Of a DNA stretch of 64,000 nucleotides, positions 46,471 through 56,352 are shown piece after piece. The notes under the pieces were generated by a model. The model did not search any database. It had not been told where the DNA came from and worked only from the letters and a program-made list of their open reading frames with translations. How positions within the stretch are numbered: the first letter of the stretch is position 1; each line of letters begins with the position of its first letter. Position numbers and translations under genes: made by a program. Source of the DNA: Bathynomus jamesi (taxonomy: Eukaryota; Arthropoda; Malacostraca; Isopoda; Cirolanidae); contig JAJOZX010001870.1 of assembly GCA_023014485.1 (NCBI GenBank), positions 578,001 through 642,000 of the forward strand, given 5' to 3'.

Positions 46471-47504
46471 AAAGTGCCCCCAGAAGGTAGCAAAATTGGA
46501 TGTCTTTTCTCCTCTGGAAGCCCAGAAAACTGTAGTCTACCTCCTACTCTCAATAAATCCTGATCCAAAAACACATCCAAACCCTTGAGCGCAGAATGTG
46601 TTGGTAGAACCTGTAATGGATGGCTGGTGAGCAATTCTCTCTCTTCACCAAATTTTTTCTTCTGCATATATACCACCCAGTATTTCCTGGCTTGCTGAAT
46701 CTCATTACTGTTCAGAATTCCTTCCCTTCTTGTTTCTCCCTTAATGTTGTTGGTAAATCTATATATCCATGCTGTCACTCTTAACAATCTTTTCAGACTG
46801 CTAATGTCCTCAAGCCTCAATATGGGGTCCTGCTGCATAACTTGACAACTGTTCACAGCGCATTTTCTCACCTCACTCACCCATGCTTCTTCAGCCTGGC
46901 ATTCTCCTACAATAGGCTGATTAGAAGGCCAGTTTTCACTTCCAAGTTTTAGCCACTCTGGCCCATTCCACCACAAACTTGATTGTGAAAGATCTTTCAC
47001 CGAAATTCCTCGTGTTGGTAAATCAGCGGGGTTTTGGATGCCTGGACAATGCTTCCATTGCTTGGGATCTGTGTGAGCTTGAATTTCCTCCACCCTATTG
47101 GCAACAAATGGTTTCCATTTCCTTGCCTGACTTCTTAACCAGTGCCAAACTATAGTGGAGTCTGTCCAATAATAGCTTGGAATTTCATAGAGGGCCAAAG
47201 ACTTTCGCACTGTAATTGCAAGCCGACTAGCAATAACAGCACCCATCAATTCCAACCTTGGAACAGAAAGCCTTTTCAAAGGTGCTACTCTACTCTTTGC
47301 AGCAACCAACCTGCAACTTACTTCCTCTTGCAATGCGCCTCTTATATAAATACAAGTCGCATAGGCTTCCTCACTTGCATCACAAAAGATGTGCAGCTCC
47401 AAATTGTCTGGACTATTGTTCAACTCTCCAAAGTACCATCTTGGGATTTCAATGTCTCCAAGATGTGCCAATTCTTTGAACCAATATTTCCACCTTACCA
47501 CCAT
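46458..47504 (-). pseudogene. pol: BEL-B RNase H and linker
   Basis: An open frame of 348 codons. LHIFCDASEEAYA holds the first catalytic Asp, VPRLELMGAVIA the Glu, YWTDSTIVWHWL the next Asp, and NPADLPTRG the closing motif. The second half (residues ~210-330) is the linker with LLRVTAWIYRFTNN and HPILLPSGG, after which a slip in a G/C run near 46,480 moves the integrase into another frame. The RT joins at 47,495 through another one-base slip near 47,550. Confidence 0.88.
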
Positions 47505-48241
47505 ATGATCAGGTAACTCTTGGTCCCAACCAAGTCTAATTTCCCAGAGGCTCTGAAACCAAATTTTGACTTTATCACAAATGGAGCCAGGAATCCAAGA
47601 GGATCAAAGACCTTCGAAGCCAAACTAAGAGCTGTACGTTTTGTCCACCTTGTCTCATTCTCGGCCAGCTCTACTAAAGATTTCCCATTGAAGGTAAACA
47701 AATCATCATCTTGCTGCCAAACGATGCCTAGCACCTTTGCGTCTATTGCCCACAACTCCTTAATACCAGAATCCTCAATACTTTCTGCTGCATCAGGTAC
47801 TACAGAGGAATGACTCATAAACTCTTGTAATTGCGAATGATTGGTCTGCCATTTTCTGAGCTCCATGCCAGCCTCCCTCATTATAGCTCTAGCCTCCATG
47901 AATATCTGTTTAGCCATTTCTGTATTATCCACGGAACATAGCAAATCATCAACATAAAAATTTTTCCTTATGTGTTCAATAGTGTTAGGATAGACTTCAG
48001 AATATTTCTTAAAATGGTACTGCATAGTAGCTGCCAACAGAAATGGACTAGAGCTGAGGCCAAACAACACTGACTTCATTCTATATGCTTGAACCTTAGG
48101 TTCATTTTCCAACAAGTCTTTCGTATCCACCCACAGATACCTTACTGCATCTCTGTCCTCTGGTTTTAACTTTATCCGCAAAAAAGCTTGCTTCACATCT
48201 GCAGTCAATGCTACTCTACCAAACCTGAATCTCAGTAACAA
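47495..48241 (-). pseudogene. pol: BEL-B reverse transcriptase, palm region
   Basis: LLRFRFGRVALTADVKQAFL contains the first catalytic Asp (here about 48,180-48,235). VLFGLSSSPFLLAATMQYH precedes NFYVDDLLCS, the intact YVDD catalytic box near 47,950. It then has AMIREAGMELRKW-like sequence, ALSLASKVFDPLGFLAPFVIKSK and a frameshifted C-terminus. Unlike BEL-A's YVDN, BEL-B keeps canonical YVDD. A one-base slip near 48,240 separates it from its N-terminal portion. Confidence 0.88.
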
Positions 48242-48990
48242 GGAAATAAATCTGCATTTAAATTTGGCCCAGCATCCAAACAGTCATTCAAGGACACACC
48301 ACCTTTGTCCTTGGCTGAGCCATCAAAAACTACCCTCAGTTTGGTGGTAGTTTTGTCTCGCCGTACCACTGCATGGTGTGGCAGATAATGTGCCTCCTGG
48401 CTCACCAGCTCACCTTGCACCCTTTCAGCATAGCCCTCCCTTACATAACTTAGGATGGCCTCATCGTATTCAATTAACAACTCCTCATTTTTTCTTAGCC
48501 TGTACAATGAAGTCTCCAACCTCCGATTAGCTAGCTGAAGGTTTGAACCGGGTTTGCAAGAATCCTTCCATGGTAGGCCAACTTCATAGCAACCATCTCT
48601 AAACCCAATCCCTTTTTCAAAGTGCTCTAAAACATCATTGTTCACTGTACTTGCCTGGTTGTCCTTTATACCAATAGATTCAAGTTCCCAAAATGCTTTC
48701 AAATGCCTTTCCAGACCATGGCTGTTCTCCTCAATCTTAACAAAGAGAGCCTTAACTTCCATTTCATTGCAATAACTACCATGTAGCATCCAGCCTAGCT
48801 TACTTTCAATAGCTACTGGGCCTTGAGATGTACGGACAATATTACCAGTGATGAAGTCCCAATAATAGTCAGCTCCAATCAAAAGACTAATATCTTCTGT
48901 TCCCTCAAACTTATTATTGCCCAAATTAATTCCTTTAACTTGCAATTCTTGGACACATGCCATATCTAAACAGTAGTGACTGGAGCACAA
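48232..48990 (-). pseudogene. pol: BEL-B protease end, connector and RT N-terminus
   Basis: The frame begins with the last part of the protease region (ISLLIGADYYWDFITGN, SKLGWMLHG), the BEL/Pao block that follows the DSG site. A ~60-residue connector (ELESIGIKDNQ) comes next, then EVGLPWKD, RLRKNEELLIEYDEAI, HYLPHHAVVRRDKTTTKLRVVFDGSA and SLNDCLDAGPNL, the RT fingers. It is contiguous with the palm apart from a one-base slip. Confidence 0.86.
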
Positions 48991-49289
48991 AGTTCCTCAA
49001 TCTCTACAGCTTGGACCTTGATAGTGGGACTTTGCGGTAACAACCCTTTAACCAGAACTTCTACCTTCTTAAATTTGGTTCGGTTTTGAACGGAACCCCC
49101 AAACCCAGAAATTCTTAAATTTTCCCTCTTAAGTTCTTTAAACTTCAATTTTCTGGAAATTCTGGTCTTAATAAACCTACACTGGCTACCACTATCAAAC
49201 AACACTCTTACAGTAGCTTCTCCCTCATTCCCAATTAATAAGGCTGCAGTTGTTTGCAATAATCCCCCTTTACTTTTACTCCCTTGCAT
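48966..49289 (-). pseudogene. pol: BEL-B aspartic protease
   Basis: VRVLFDSGSQCRFIKTRISRKL has the active-site Asp-Ser-Gly in the form usual for the BEL/Pao retropepsin. It is followed by ISGFGGS (flap) and VEVLVKGLLP. The frame overlaps the next one by 25 bp with a slip at about 48,970. The active site is canonical, unlike that of BEL-A. Confidence 0.85.
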
Positions 49290-49314
49290 AGCAGTGGCAT
49301 GTGCACTGATGTCT

Positions 49315-49593
49315 CTACTTCTGGGGTAGGCCTACTAGAGTGTTTTCACACAATAATGGCTGATGCCTACCATGACATTTTTTGCACAAAATTTTAAACT
49401 TACAAAACCTTGCTCTATGACCTTTCAAAAAACATTTAAAACATGCTGTGGACTTAGTTACCCTGTCCTTTCTCTCCTCAAAGGGTAAGGCCTCAGCCAC
49501 CTCACATTTATATGACTTGTGGTTGCCTTCGCAAAATATACATTCCTTGATTCCCTTTAATTTATTCTCAGAGGAGGCATGTAGAGCTGACAC
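49315..49593 (-). pseudogene. gag: BEL-B Gag zinc knuckles
   Basis: Three Cys/His clusters in a row: CIFCEGNHKSYKC, CFKCFLKGHRARFC and CKKCHGRHQPLLC. The middle one is a standard CCHC knuckle and the outer two are the degenerate kind found in BEL/Pao Gag. They would bind element RNA. A stop at 49,315 splits this block from the protease. Confidence 0.85.
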
Positions 49594-50597
49594 TGTACCT
49601 GGGCTATTCCTTTTTGTGGAAACTTTGGTGCTGTGCCTGCCTTTGTCCTCTTGTTTACCATCCCACTGTGCAAACTCAACTCCCTCTCGTCTTGCTAATT
49701 CTGTGCTAAAAGACTTAACATCTGCTGAAGGGGGATGTACACATGTTCTGCAGAGTGTCCCCTACTTAATTCAAGCAAAATTGAGCTAGGCAATTTCGAC
49801 TCCAGTGTAGGAACCAACATTATACCATACTTTCCATTCCTACACCCAAGTTGTCCAGAGACCTATTTCTAATTTCAAATTCATCATATAACTGCCGTAA
49901 CTCCTTGACACTATTAGGATTATTAACAGGAGGTATAGTTAAAAGTGCACGGAGGTGGCTTTTAATTAAGATCTCTGGCTTACCAAACCGTTTCTTTAAT
50001 ATATCCCAAGCCACATTATAATTAGCCTCTGTTAATGCTAATCCTGCTATAGTCTTTGCTGCCTCCCCTTCCAAGAGGACCGCAAATAATTAAACTTCTC
50101 CACGGCACTTACACTTGACTAGAATGAACTGTTGATTGAAAACTGTCTGCCCATCCTTGCCATTCCTGAATACTCCCAGAAAATGTTTTGAGTACAAGCC
50201 TCGGTAATTGAACTACAGATCTGTTAACCTTAACTTCACAAGCATCATTTGTTGAGTGTTGTGTTTTCATTATTAGACCTGGTCTCTAACTGTACTGAGC
50301 TGCTAACTCTTTTGCTCGGAGGCCTACGTTAGTCATATCATCAATAATCTCTTCAAAGTAAATTATGTTATTTTCTATTTCATCCTCTTCTATAAGAGCC
50401 TCAATTTTAACATTTACCTCACTTAGAGCAACCTTTTTAGTTTCTAATATGGCAAGCTTCGCAGTCACTAAGCGTAAATCCTCTTGCTCTATGGCAGAAT
50501 CTATAGTGGCAATGACCTTTGTAATTAGACCTTTGTAGGCACTTCTCCTTTTTATAAATTTGTTCAATTCAGATGCACTCATCTTCAATGTAAACAA
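49594..50597 (-). pseudogene. gag: BEL-B Gag, N-terminal and capsid-like region
   Basis: ATG at 50,597 (alternative MSASELNK a few codons in). Residues 1-100 are helical and Lys/Glu-rich. After a stop at 50,286 another frame gives LPRLVLKTFSGSIQEWQGW and VEKFNYLR, then EGEAAKTIAGLALTEANYNVAWDILKKRFGK (parts quoted), matching the conserved Gag domain known as DUF1759 in BEL/Pao elements. Frameshifts fall near 50,110 and 49,820; the rest down to 49,594 is low-similarity Gag linker. Confidence 0.8.
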
Positions 50598-51174
50598 CCC
50601 TTGGGCTCAATACCAAATGAGCTGAATTGGCAGAAATACTTAACCAACTGATCAAACGCAAATTTTACTTTCAATAACTGAATTGCTGAGTGGGGTACTA
50701 ACCAAACACCAGTATGGAATACCAAATTTTCCACCCCAGGACCTTAATTCAATAATGACCCAAAATTAACCAAACCAAAAAAATATAGGCCAAAAAACGA
50801 CCGACGACTGGCCAAGTTTCGCAATTGGGCGACCAAACTTTACCCTGGGACCTTAATTCAATAATAACCCAAATTAACCAAACCGGAAAAAAGTAGGCCA
50901 AAAAAACGACAGACGACTGGCCAAGTTTCGCAATTGGGCGACCAACTTTACCCTGGGACCTTAATTCAATAATAACCCAAAATTACCAAACCGGAAAAAA
51001 AGTAGGCCAAAAAACGACAGACGACTGGCCAAGTTTCGCAATTGGGCGACCAAACTTTTTACCCTGGGACCTTAACTCAATAATACTCAACCCGTCTAGG
51101 CCTAACTTGGGATACAATTTGCACAATCAGAACTTTGCCGAAAAATGGTCACTGACTCAGTCTTGGGTAGAAAT
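50598..51174 (-). other. BEL-B 5' leader
   Basis: Non-coding stretch between primer-binding site and gag ATG. It is largely made of a 108-bp tandem repeat (separate entry). Outside the repeat it resembles 60,751-61,131 of the mosaic element, confirming the same family. Confidence 0.75.
50741..51067. repeat. 108-bp tandem repeat, three copies plus a partial
   Basis: GACCTTAATTCAATAAT starts at 50,741, 50,849 and 50,957 (periods 108 and 108) and a diverged start follows at 51,068 (111). Each copy carries CGACTGGCCAAGTTTCGC and AATTGGGCGACCAA. The related element at 60.9-61.1 kb has only one such unit, so the repeat expanded within the BEL-B lineage. Confidence 0.88.
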
Positions 51175-51190
51175 CCGGTTCGAAGGACCA
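51175..51190 (-). promoter_or_regulatory. BEL-B primer-binding site (candidate)
   Basis: Immediately inside the 5' LTR the coding strand reads TGGTCCTTCGAACCGG. A TGG start next to the LTR is the norm for a tRNA primer site. The same motif sits next to the right LTR of the mosaic (61,131-61,147). The tRNA cannot be named with certainty. Confidence 0.55.
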
Positions 51191-51796
51191 TGTTATTTTA
51201 TTTATTTGTCGGGTTCGAAATCCCAGCTGAGCCGTGAACGGCCAAATTCTAAAGGGCAAGTTCTACCTAAAGCCCGTTAAGCTAAATTAAAACTTACGGA
51301 TTTGAGATCCTATTAGGTCCTACCTCAGGGTAACCTCAGGGTTGCTGACTCGATGCGGGCCTACCTTAGACCTTAAATTACATGAACTTAAAAGGTAAAC
51401 AAAAGGGTACTATTTGTGGTCTTCTTTCTGAACCTTGCAACAACAACGCAACCTGGACTATTGCACGATGCAACAATCATGTATCTAAACAACCAAACTG
51501 AATTGCAAGAGAGCTCTCTATCAAACCACACCTTTACGTACGACCTTCCACAAACAAGTAGAAAGGACGCGCAGCGTCCCAAAGTGATGCCAACAATGTG
51601 ACCAAACAACGATGCCACAAGAGCTCAAAAATGCTAGTTCTAAATTAATTTAATTTTTCACTAACCTTACAATTATGAGATGGATATATATACACACCTT
51701 AACTTAATATATATACAAGCAATGCTGCATCAATCAGCTTAGTCATCGTATCGCCTTGGGACAACAATGGTTCTTCCTCTTCTAGATTTTCTAACA
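51191..51796 (-). repeat. BEL-B 5' LTR
   Basis: Partner of 44,636-45,243. A chimeric 242-codon frame (52,467 to 51,739) reads from BEL-A RT into this LTR and has no biological meaning of its own. Confidence 0.93.
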
Positions 51797-51801
51797 TTAT
51801 T

Positions 51802-52524
51802 CAAATCAAATGGATCCTTGAACCATAAGAACCTAAGTTGGTTCTTATCATATTCATTTTTAAGATTTATTCTCAAAAATGCCTTTGAAATGTCACTTTG
51901 TACGGCATATTTATCTAACCTGAACCTCAGTAAGATCTTCACAAGGTCAGAAATGAGATTAGGACCCTCAATCAGGCAATCATTCAAACTGTGTTTATCA
52001 CTGTCTTTGAGGCTACAGTTATATACTACTCTGAGTTTTGTTGTTGGGGCATCTTGTCGATAGACCCCCCTGTGGGTTAAATAATGACAACCATCTTTTT
52101 TAAAAGGGTTATTTGTTACTTCTTCAATGAAGCCTTTCTGTAGCTGTTCTTTGAAGACATCATTATATGTTTTTATATTATTATCTTGTTTGAGTTTTTT
52201 CATTACTTTATATAAATGTCCTTTAGCTACTTTGAGATTATCTCTTAAAGTTGGACAATTTATTTTCCAAGGTAACTCAATAAAATAACTATTGTCTTTG
52301 CACTGAATGGTGTCTTCAAATCTTTCTACCATTAACTGATCTTCTGAAGTTTGATTTGTGTCATGTATACCCACAGATTCTAGCAACCATAAAGTTTGAA
52401 TTGCCTCATCCAAAGTTTCATTTGATAATGATGAATTAATGTTCTCAGTTGAGATAATATTATTCAAAGTGTTGCTATTCTTACAGGTGTTATGTAGGAC
52501 TGAGTTGAGGCACAGAGTATTTGT
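51802..52524 (-). pseudogene. pol: BEL-A reverse transcriptase, N-terminal part
   Basis: Frame from about 52,524 gives the connector, then YFIELPWKINCP, HLYKVMKKLKQDN, HYLTHRGVYRQDAPTTKLRVVYN (fingers), SLNDCLIEGPNL and YAVQSDISKAFLRI, which holds the first catalytic Asp. It stops at FKDPFDLNN where BEL-B enters. The block is closely related to the inverted fragment at 58,852-59,766. Confidence 0.88.
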
Positions 52525-52527
52525 TGG

Positions 52528-52742
52528 TCATGAACTACTTTGGTTTAGGTCTAGGTTGTATTTGGATAGATCACCCAAAGGGGCTATCCCTGATGGAGTC
52601 TGAATAGCTATACCATTACCTATCTCTACTATGCCCTTATGAATAAGATTAATATAATCTGCCCCCATTAACATTTCAATGTTAGCTACTGTGTTGTTAG
52701 TAATATGTCTATCAGCTATTTTGTAGTGTTTTCCCAAATGAT
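52528..52742 (-). pseudogene. pol: BEL-A protease C-terminal block
   Basis: NIEMLMGADYINLIHKG is the conserved block after the protease active site in BEL/Pao. A stop (near 52,525) separates it from the RT connector in the same frame, and a frame change near 52,743 separates it from the gag-protease frame. Confidence 0.8.
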
Positions 52743-54485
52743 TTATGGTTTGGGTATAACCAGTTTGTTTTGTCCTACTTTAGAAATAATAACTGCTTCA
52801 ATTTTCTCTAATTTATTTTCTAACTGTAGTTCCAGGTCAATTGTCTTATAACTATTTTTGTCCGAGTTATCCTTAACAAAGGATTCAATATTGAGTTTTT
52901 GTTCATTCGGGTTTGGTGTCAAACCCAATTTATTAACTACATTTTGTGAAACAAATGTTTGTTGAGAACAACAGTCTATAAGACATCTCACTGGAGTGGT
53001 GCTACCCTCACTATTCACTAAGTCCAAAGTAATAGTTGGTAAAAGAATCTCAGTGTTTCTTGTTACGTTGTTTGAACAAACAGAATGTCCCATGAAAGTG
53101 GCATTTTCTTGATTACCTTTGTTTGGGGGAGGTATCTTTTGAGTTTGAGTACTATTGTTTGGACACTTTGGTGAATCACACATTGATGAGACATGTCGTA
53201 AACTTTTACAAAACTTACACTTGAATCTTAACCTAGATTTACAGTCTTTCTTATAATGTCCCTGGCCAGTACACTTTTTACATAGGTTCAACTGTTCACA
53301 TCTTTTAGCTCTTTGGTTAAAGTCTGAATATTTATCACACCCAGTACTACTGTGTTCATTACTTGCACAAAATTTGCAATGTAGTGTGTAAGTTGAGGCA
53401 GCAGTTACATTAAAGTTCTGTAATGTAGGTGTTCGTGTATTATAGTTGGTCACATTTGATTCTACAGTATCAAGTTTTGTCTGTTTGGCTGTAGCTAGTT
53501 GGTCTCTGGGAACAGTCTTTGGTTTATCCATAGTCTGGGTCTTATTTTGTGTTGGAAAATCTCTCAATTTGTAATTAGTTAGGATATTGGGAAAGTGTTT
53601 TCTGATACTTTCTAGATTAGGATAATTTTCTCCCGTCTTTAGAATTAAAATATCTTTAACCCTCAAAGGAAGGCACCTAAGAACTATGCCTTGTATAATC
53701 CAAGATGAAGCTTTAATATCTATCTCATTGCTAACTAGTTGTCCTATAATAGCTTCTAATTTTGTATAAAAAATTTCCATATCACTATGGTTATCTTTTA
53801 TGGGTGCAAAATCAAAAATTTGTTGAGATAATTCATATACAATCTCATCTTTATTAATGTAATTACGTTTTAAGAGATCAATAGCTACTTCATATGAATT
53901 CCCTACGGCTGGTAAATAGGCTATCAGGTTATAAGCTGGGCCTTTAAGGAAACTAGTTAAGTAGCTAAACTTTTCAACAGTTGAAATATAAGGTTTATTA
54001 CCTATTAAACTCTCAAATTTGTCAATGAAAGATGGGAATTGTACCGTGTCCCCTTCAAATGTTGGTACTAGCAAAATGGGTAACTGAGCCCTCAATTCTT
54101 GTGACTCAGGATTTAGCATGCCACTTAAATTTTGTTGAAGGTTAGCTCTACTTTGATTAAAATCAGAATTAGGTTTATTTGGTGTTAAGTCAGTCAAACG
54201 AGACCGTAGTCTCCTTATTTGCTGTTCAATTGAGATTACCTGATCATCATTATCAGCGTAAAGGTCTATCAATTGTTCTTCAGCCATTTCGGATTCAACT
54301 AACTCTGAAATACTCTCATTAATGGCTATTATTTCCTTCTTTTTAGTTTCCAATTTAAGAATTACACACTCTAAATCTTCCTTACCTGGTTGTGTAATAT
54401 TGTTAAAAATGTTCACAGCCTTTGTAACAGCTCCCAACTTTGCCCCCCTTTTCTTTTTTAACTTTTTCAATTCCGCACTGTCCAT
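52743..54485 (-). CDS. gag: BEL-A Gag with zinc knuckles and protease active site (580 aa)
   Basis: A single open frame from ATG 54,485. Residues ~1-100 are coiled-coil-like (Lys/Glu-rich, SIEQQIRRLRSRL). Residues ~130-290 form the DUF1759-type Gag domain (LPILLVPTFEGD, FSYLTSFLKGPA). Residues ~375-440 hold Cys/His knuckles: CKFCASNEHSSTGC, CKKCTGQGHYKKDC and CKFCKSLRHVSSMC. At ~500 comes the retropepsin site, which reads VRCLIDCCSQQTFV: the Asp is kept but the usual Ser-Gly after it is Cys-Cys, which should impair catalysis unless it is a family trait. The frame stops at 52,743 and pol continues in another frame. It is the longest intact protein of BEL-A. Confidence 0.85.
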   Translation of the reverse strand: MDSAELKKLKKKRGAKLGAVTKAVNIFNNITQPGKEDLECVILKLETKKKEIIAINESISELVESEMAEEQLIDLYADNDDQVISIEQQIRRLRSRLTDLTPNKPNSDFNQSRANLQQNLSGMLNPESQELRAQLPILLVPTFEGDTVQFPSFIDKFESLIGNKPYISTVEKFSYLTSFLKGPAYNLIAYLPAVGNSYEVAIDLLKRNYINKDEIVYELSQQIFDFAPIKDNHSDMEIFYTKLEAIIGQLVSNEIDIKASSWIIQGIVLRCLPLRVKDILILKTGENYPNLESIRKHFPNILTNYKLRDFPTQNKTQTMDKPKTVPRDQLATAKQTKLDTVESNVTNYNTRTPTLQNFNVTAASTYTLHCKFCASNEHSSTGCDKYSDFNQRAKRCEQLNLCKKCTGQGHYKKDCKSRLRFKCKFCKSLRHVSSMCDSPKCPNNSTQTQKIPPPNKGNQENATFMGHSVCSNNVTRNTEILLPTITLDLVNSEGSTTPVRCLIDCCSQQTFVSQNVVNKLGLTPNPNEQKLNIESFVKDNSDKNSYKTIDLELQLENKLEKIEAVIISKVGQNKLVIPKP

Positions 54486-54700
54486 GTCTAAGTCAAAATT
54501 GTTTAACTGGGGATCGTAATGAAATAGAGGACAAGAAGAAATTACCAGAGAAGAGAGAGCACAGACAAAACAGTCAAGTTTAAATTTGGTTTAATCCCCA
54601 CCAAGTACTTATGTGTCACTCAGGTCTAAATTTATAAGAGAATGAGACTCCTTAAATGTAAATGTTTCCTAGTTAGGCCCTAGGTTGTAGACCTAATTAG
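54486..54700 (-). other. BEL-A 5' leader, part 1
   Basis: Non-coding sequence upstream of the gag ATG, up to the target duplication CTAATTAG (54,693-54,700) of the leader MITE. Confidence 0.65.
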
Positions 54701-54921
54701 CAAAGCTGGGCACTTGCGGTTTTTTTGCGGTACTGCGGTACTGCGGTACTACCGCACTACCAAACCGGTACCGCATAACGCAGTACCGCAAAAAATGCGG
54801 TAGCGGTACTGCTGTACTTTCAGCGATCCTTTGCGGTACTGCGTTATGCGGTACCGGTTTGGTAGTGCGGTAGTACCGCAGTACCGCAGTACCGCAAAAA
54901 AAACGCAAGTGCCCAGCTTTG
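54701..54921. mobile_element. hAT-type palindromic MITE (GCGGTACT repeats) in the BEL-A leader
   Basis: A 221-bp element with ends CAAAGCTGGGCACTTGCG and its inverse, flanked by a perfect 8-bp duplication CTAATTAG (54,693-54,700 and 54,922-54,929), itself a palindrome. Nearly the whole element folds back on itself and is built from GCGGTACT and ACCGCA units. It has no coding capacity. Confidence 0.92.
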
Positions 54922-55010
54922 CTAATTAGGCTTGATTAGGTTAGGCTTAGGCTAGACCATTTAGCCTAATTCTGCAATTTTTGTTAAGTAAGGTTAAGGT
55001 TTGTAAATTC

Positions 55011-55028
55011 CCCACACACGGACCACCA
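55011..55028 (-). promoter_or_regulatory. BEL-A primer-binding site (candidate)
   Basis: One base inside the 5' LTR the coding strand reads TGGTGGTCCGTGTGTGGG. Position and TGG start fit a tRNA primer site. The tRNA is not identified. Confidence 0.45.
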
Positions 55029-55029
55029 A

Positions 55030-55755
55030 TGCGAAAAATGCTCTGTATGAATTGGTCCACAATTAACCCACCCCTTATATCTCCAGTCTAACTATAGAGT
55101 AGATCAAGTCTAGCCTAGAGGGGTCAGCCTAGAGATTCCGGAAATGGTCCAGAGCGGGCAGATAAATTGAGGTCCACAGTAGGATTCCTCACCAAATTAG
55201 GTTAGGGCAATCTACCTTCACCTTTGTTAAGCTATGAGTTGATGCTGGGTCTTAGGCCACAATGTAGGCCTAAGTTGTCTGACCCAGCTTAATTTAATGA
55301 ATCTATGTAAACCTTGGTTAAAAACACAATTAGTCACTTACCGCTAGTTATTAGAGAGTCTCTTTTCTCCTTCCTGTTTAATTGTCGAGAGCGTACTTGC
55401 TGGTGGGGATCTTTCTTCGGTGTCTGTTCTCGTCCCTTCTCCCTGTTGCGTCCTCTCGCCCCGTTCTTCGTTTTCGTTCTCCTTTGTTCTCCTCTTCGCG
55501 GGGCTTTTTTTCCACCAGCGTTGTCTTGGTTTTTTCCTCGGTTGGTTGAGCGGTAATGTATATCTATTACCGAGCACGCTCTTCTCACACAGTATATAAA
55601 TACTAGTGTGGAGAATAACTCTGGTGAGCAACCAATTGGTTTCATCCACCCAGTTATTGACATAAAAGGAATTTAATAATTGTTAGATTAACTACCTACC
55701 TACTCAGTGAACCATTTTCGTTACCTCCCAACTACCCACTCATCAGTTTTCCATA
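55030..55755 (-). repeat. BEL-A 5' LTR
   Basis: Partner of 40,275-40,997. On the coding strand a TATA-like TATTTATATACT (plus 55,591-55,602) precedes GAGCGTGCTCGG and a purine-rich stretch, a plausible transcription start region. The reading frames across its C/T-rich part (55,314-55,660) are not genes. Confidence 0.9.
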
Positions 55756-55771
55756 CCATGAACACTGTCAT

Positions 55772-56352
55772 TGTTATTTTTTTATTTTATTGGGTTCAGA
55801 ATCCCAGCTGAGCCCTGAAGGGCCAGTTCAACCTACAGCCCAAGTTAAGCTAGACTAAAACTTACAGACTTGAAGGTCCTATTAGGTACTACCTCAGGGT
55901 TGCTGACTTGATGTGGGCCTACCTTAGGCCTCAGTTGCATAAAATTAAGATAAAAATCAAAAGTGGCACTATTTATGGTCTTCTTTCTAAACCTTGCAAG
56001 AACACAACCTGCACCACTGCACGATGCAACAATCTTGTATCTAAACAACCAAACTGAATTGCAAGAGGGCTCTCTATAAGACCGCGCCCTGTAAGTGCCG
56101 CATTCACCAAACGAGTAGAAAGGACGCGTAGTGCCCCACAAAAATGACGCCACAAGAGTGCAAAAACAATGATGGCACAAGAGCCCAAAAATGCTAGCTC
56201 TAAATTAAGTGAATTTTTCACTACCCTTACAATTATGAGATGGATATATATACACCTTAACTTAATATATACAAACAATGCTGCATCAATCAGCTTAGTC
56301 ATCATATCGCCTTGGCACAACAATGGCTCTTCCTCTTCTAGATTTTCTAACA
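55772..56352 (-). repeat. BEL-B-type LTR, left end of the mosaic element
   Basis: Limits TGTTATTTTTTTATT..TTTTCTAACA. It is the same family as the BEL-B LTRs but clearly diverged (GGGTTCAGAATCCC instead of GGGTTCGAAATCCC, CACAAAAATGACGCC and other changes). It begins only 11 bp from the BEL-A target duplication. Its left flank GTCAT does not match the right flank of the other mosaic LTR (ATTAT). Confidence 0.85.

Larger units (their letters stand above)
44636..51796 (-). mobile_element. BEL/Pao LTR retrotransposon BEL-B nested in BEL-A
   Basis: A 7.16-kb insertion with 608- and 606-bp LTRs (TG..CA on the coding strand), a 5-bp TSD, a primer-binding-like TGGTCCTTCGAACCGG next to the 5' LTR and a purine tract GGTGGGGAG before the 3' LTR. 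Coding order on the minus strand is gag (two blocks), zinc knuckles, protease (DSG), RT (YVDD), RNase H and integrase. LTRs differ at about four places by eye, so it is young. Yet its coding region has at least six one-base frameshifts, either inherited from a defective template or assembly error. Its proteins are clearly different from BEL-A's. Confidence 0.93.
40275..55755 (-). mobile_element. BEL/Pao LTR retrotransposon BEL-A with three later insertions
   Basis: Long terminal repeats at 40,275-40,997 and 55,030-55,755 enclose, on the minus strand, leader, gag (54,485-52,743), protease, RT, RNase H and integrase in the BEL/Pao order. It is interrupted by BEL-B (44,636-51,796) in the RT, a hAT MITE (41,875-42,412) in the integrase and another in the leader (54,701-54,921). 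The LTRs differ by about two substitutions and three one-base indels by eye, so insertion was recent. In-frame stops at 44,198-44,200 and near 52,525 show it is nevertheless not intact. Confidence 0.9.

Noticed and set aside
55314..55663. Frames of 80-109 codons in the pyrimidine-rich stretch near 55.4 kb (and the twin near 40.7 kb)
   Set aside because: They lie inside the BEL-A LTRs, occur in both copies with frame changes, and show only low-complexity composition.
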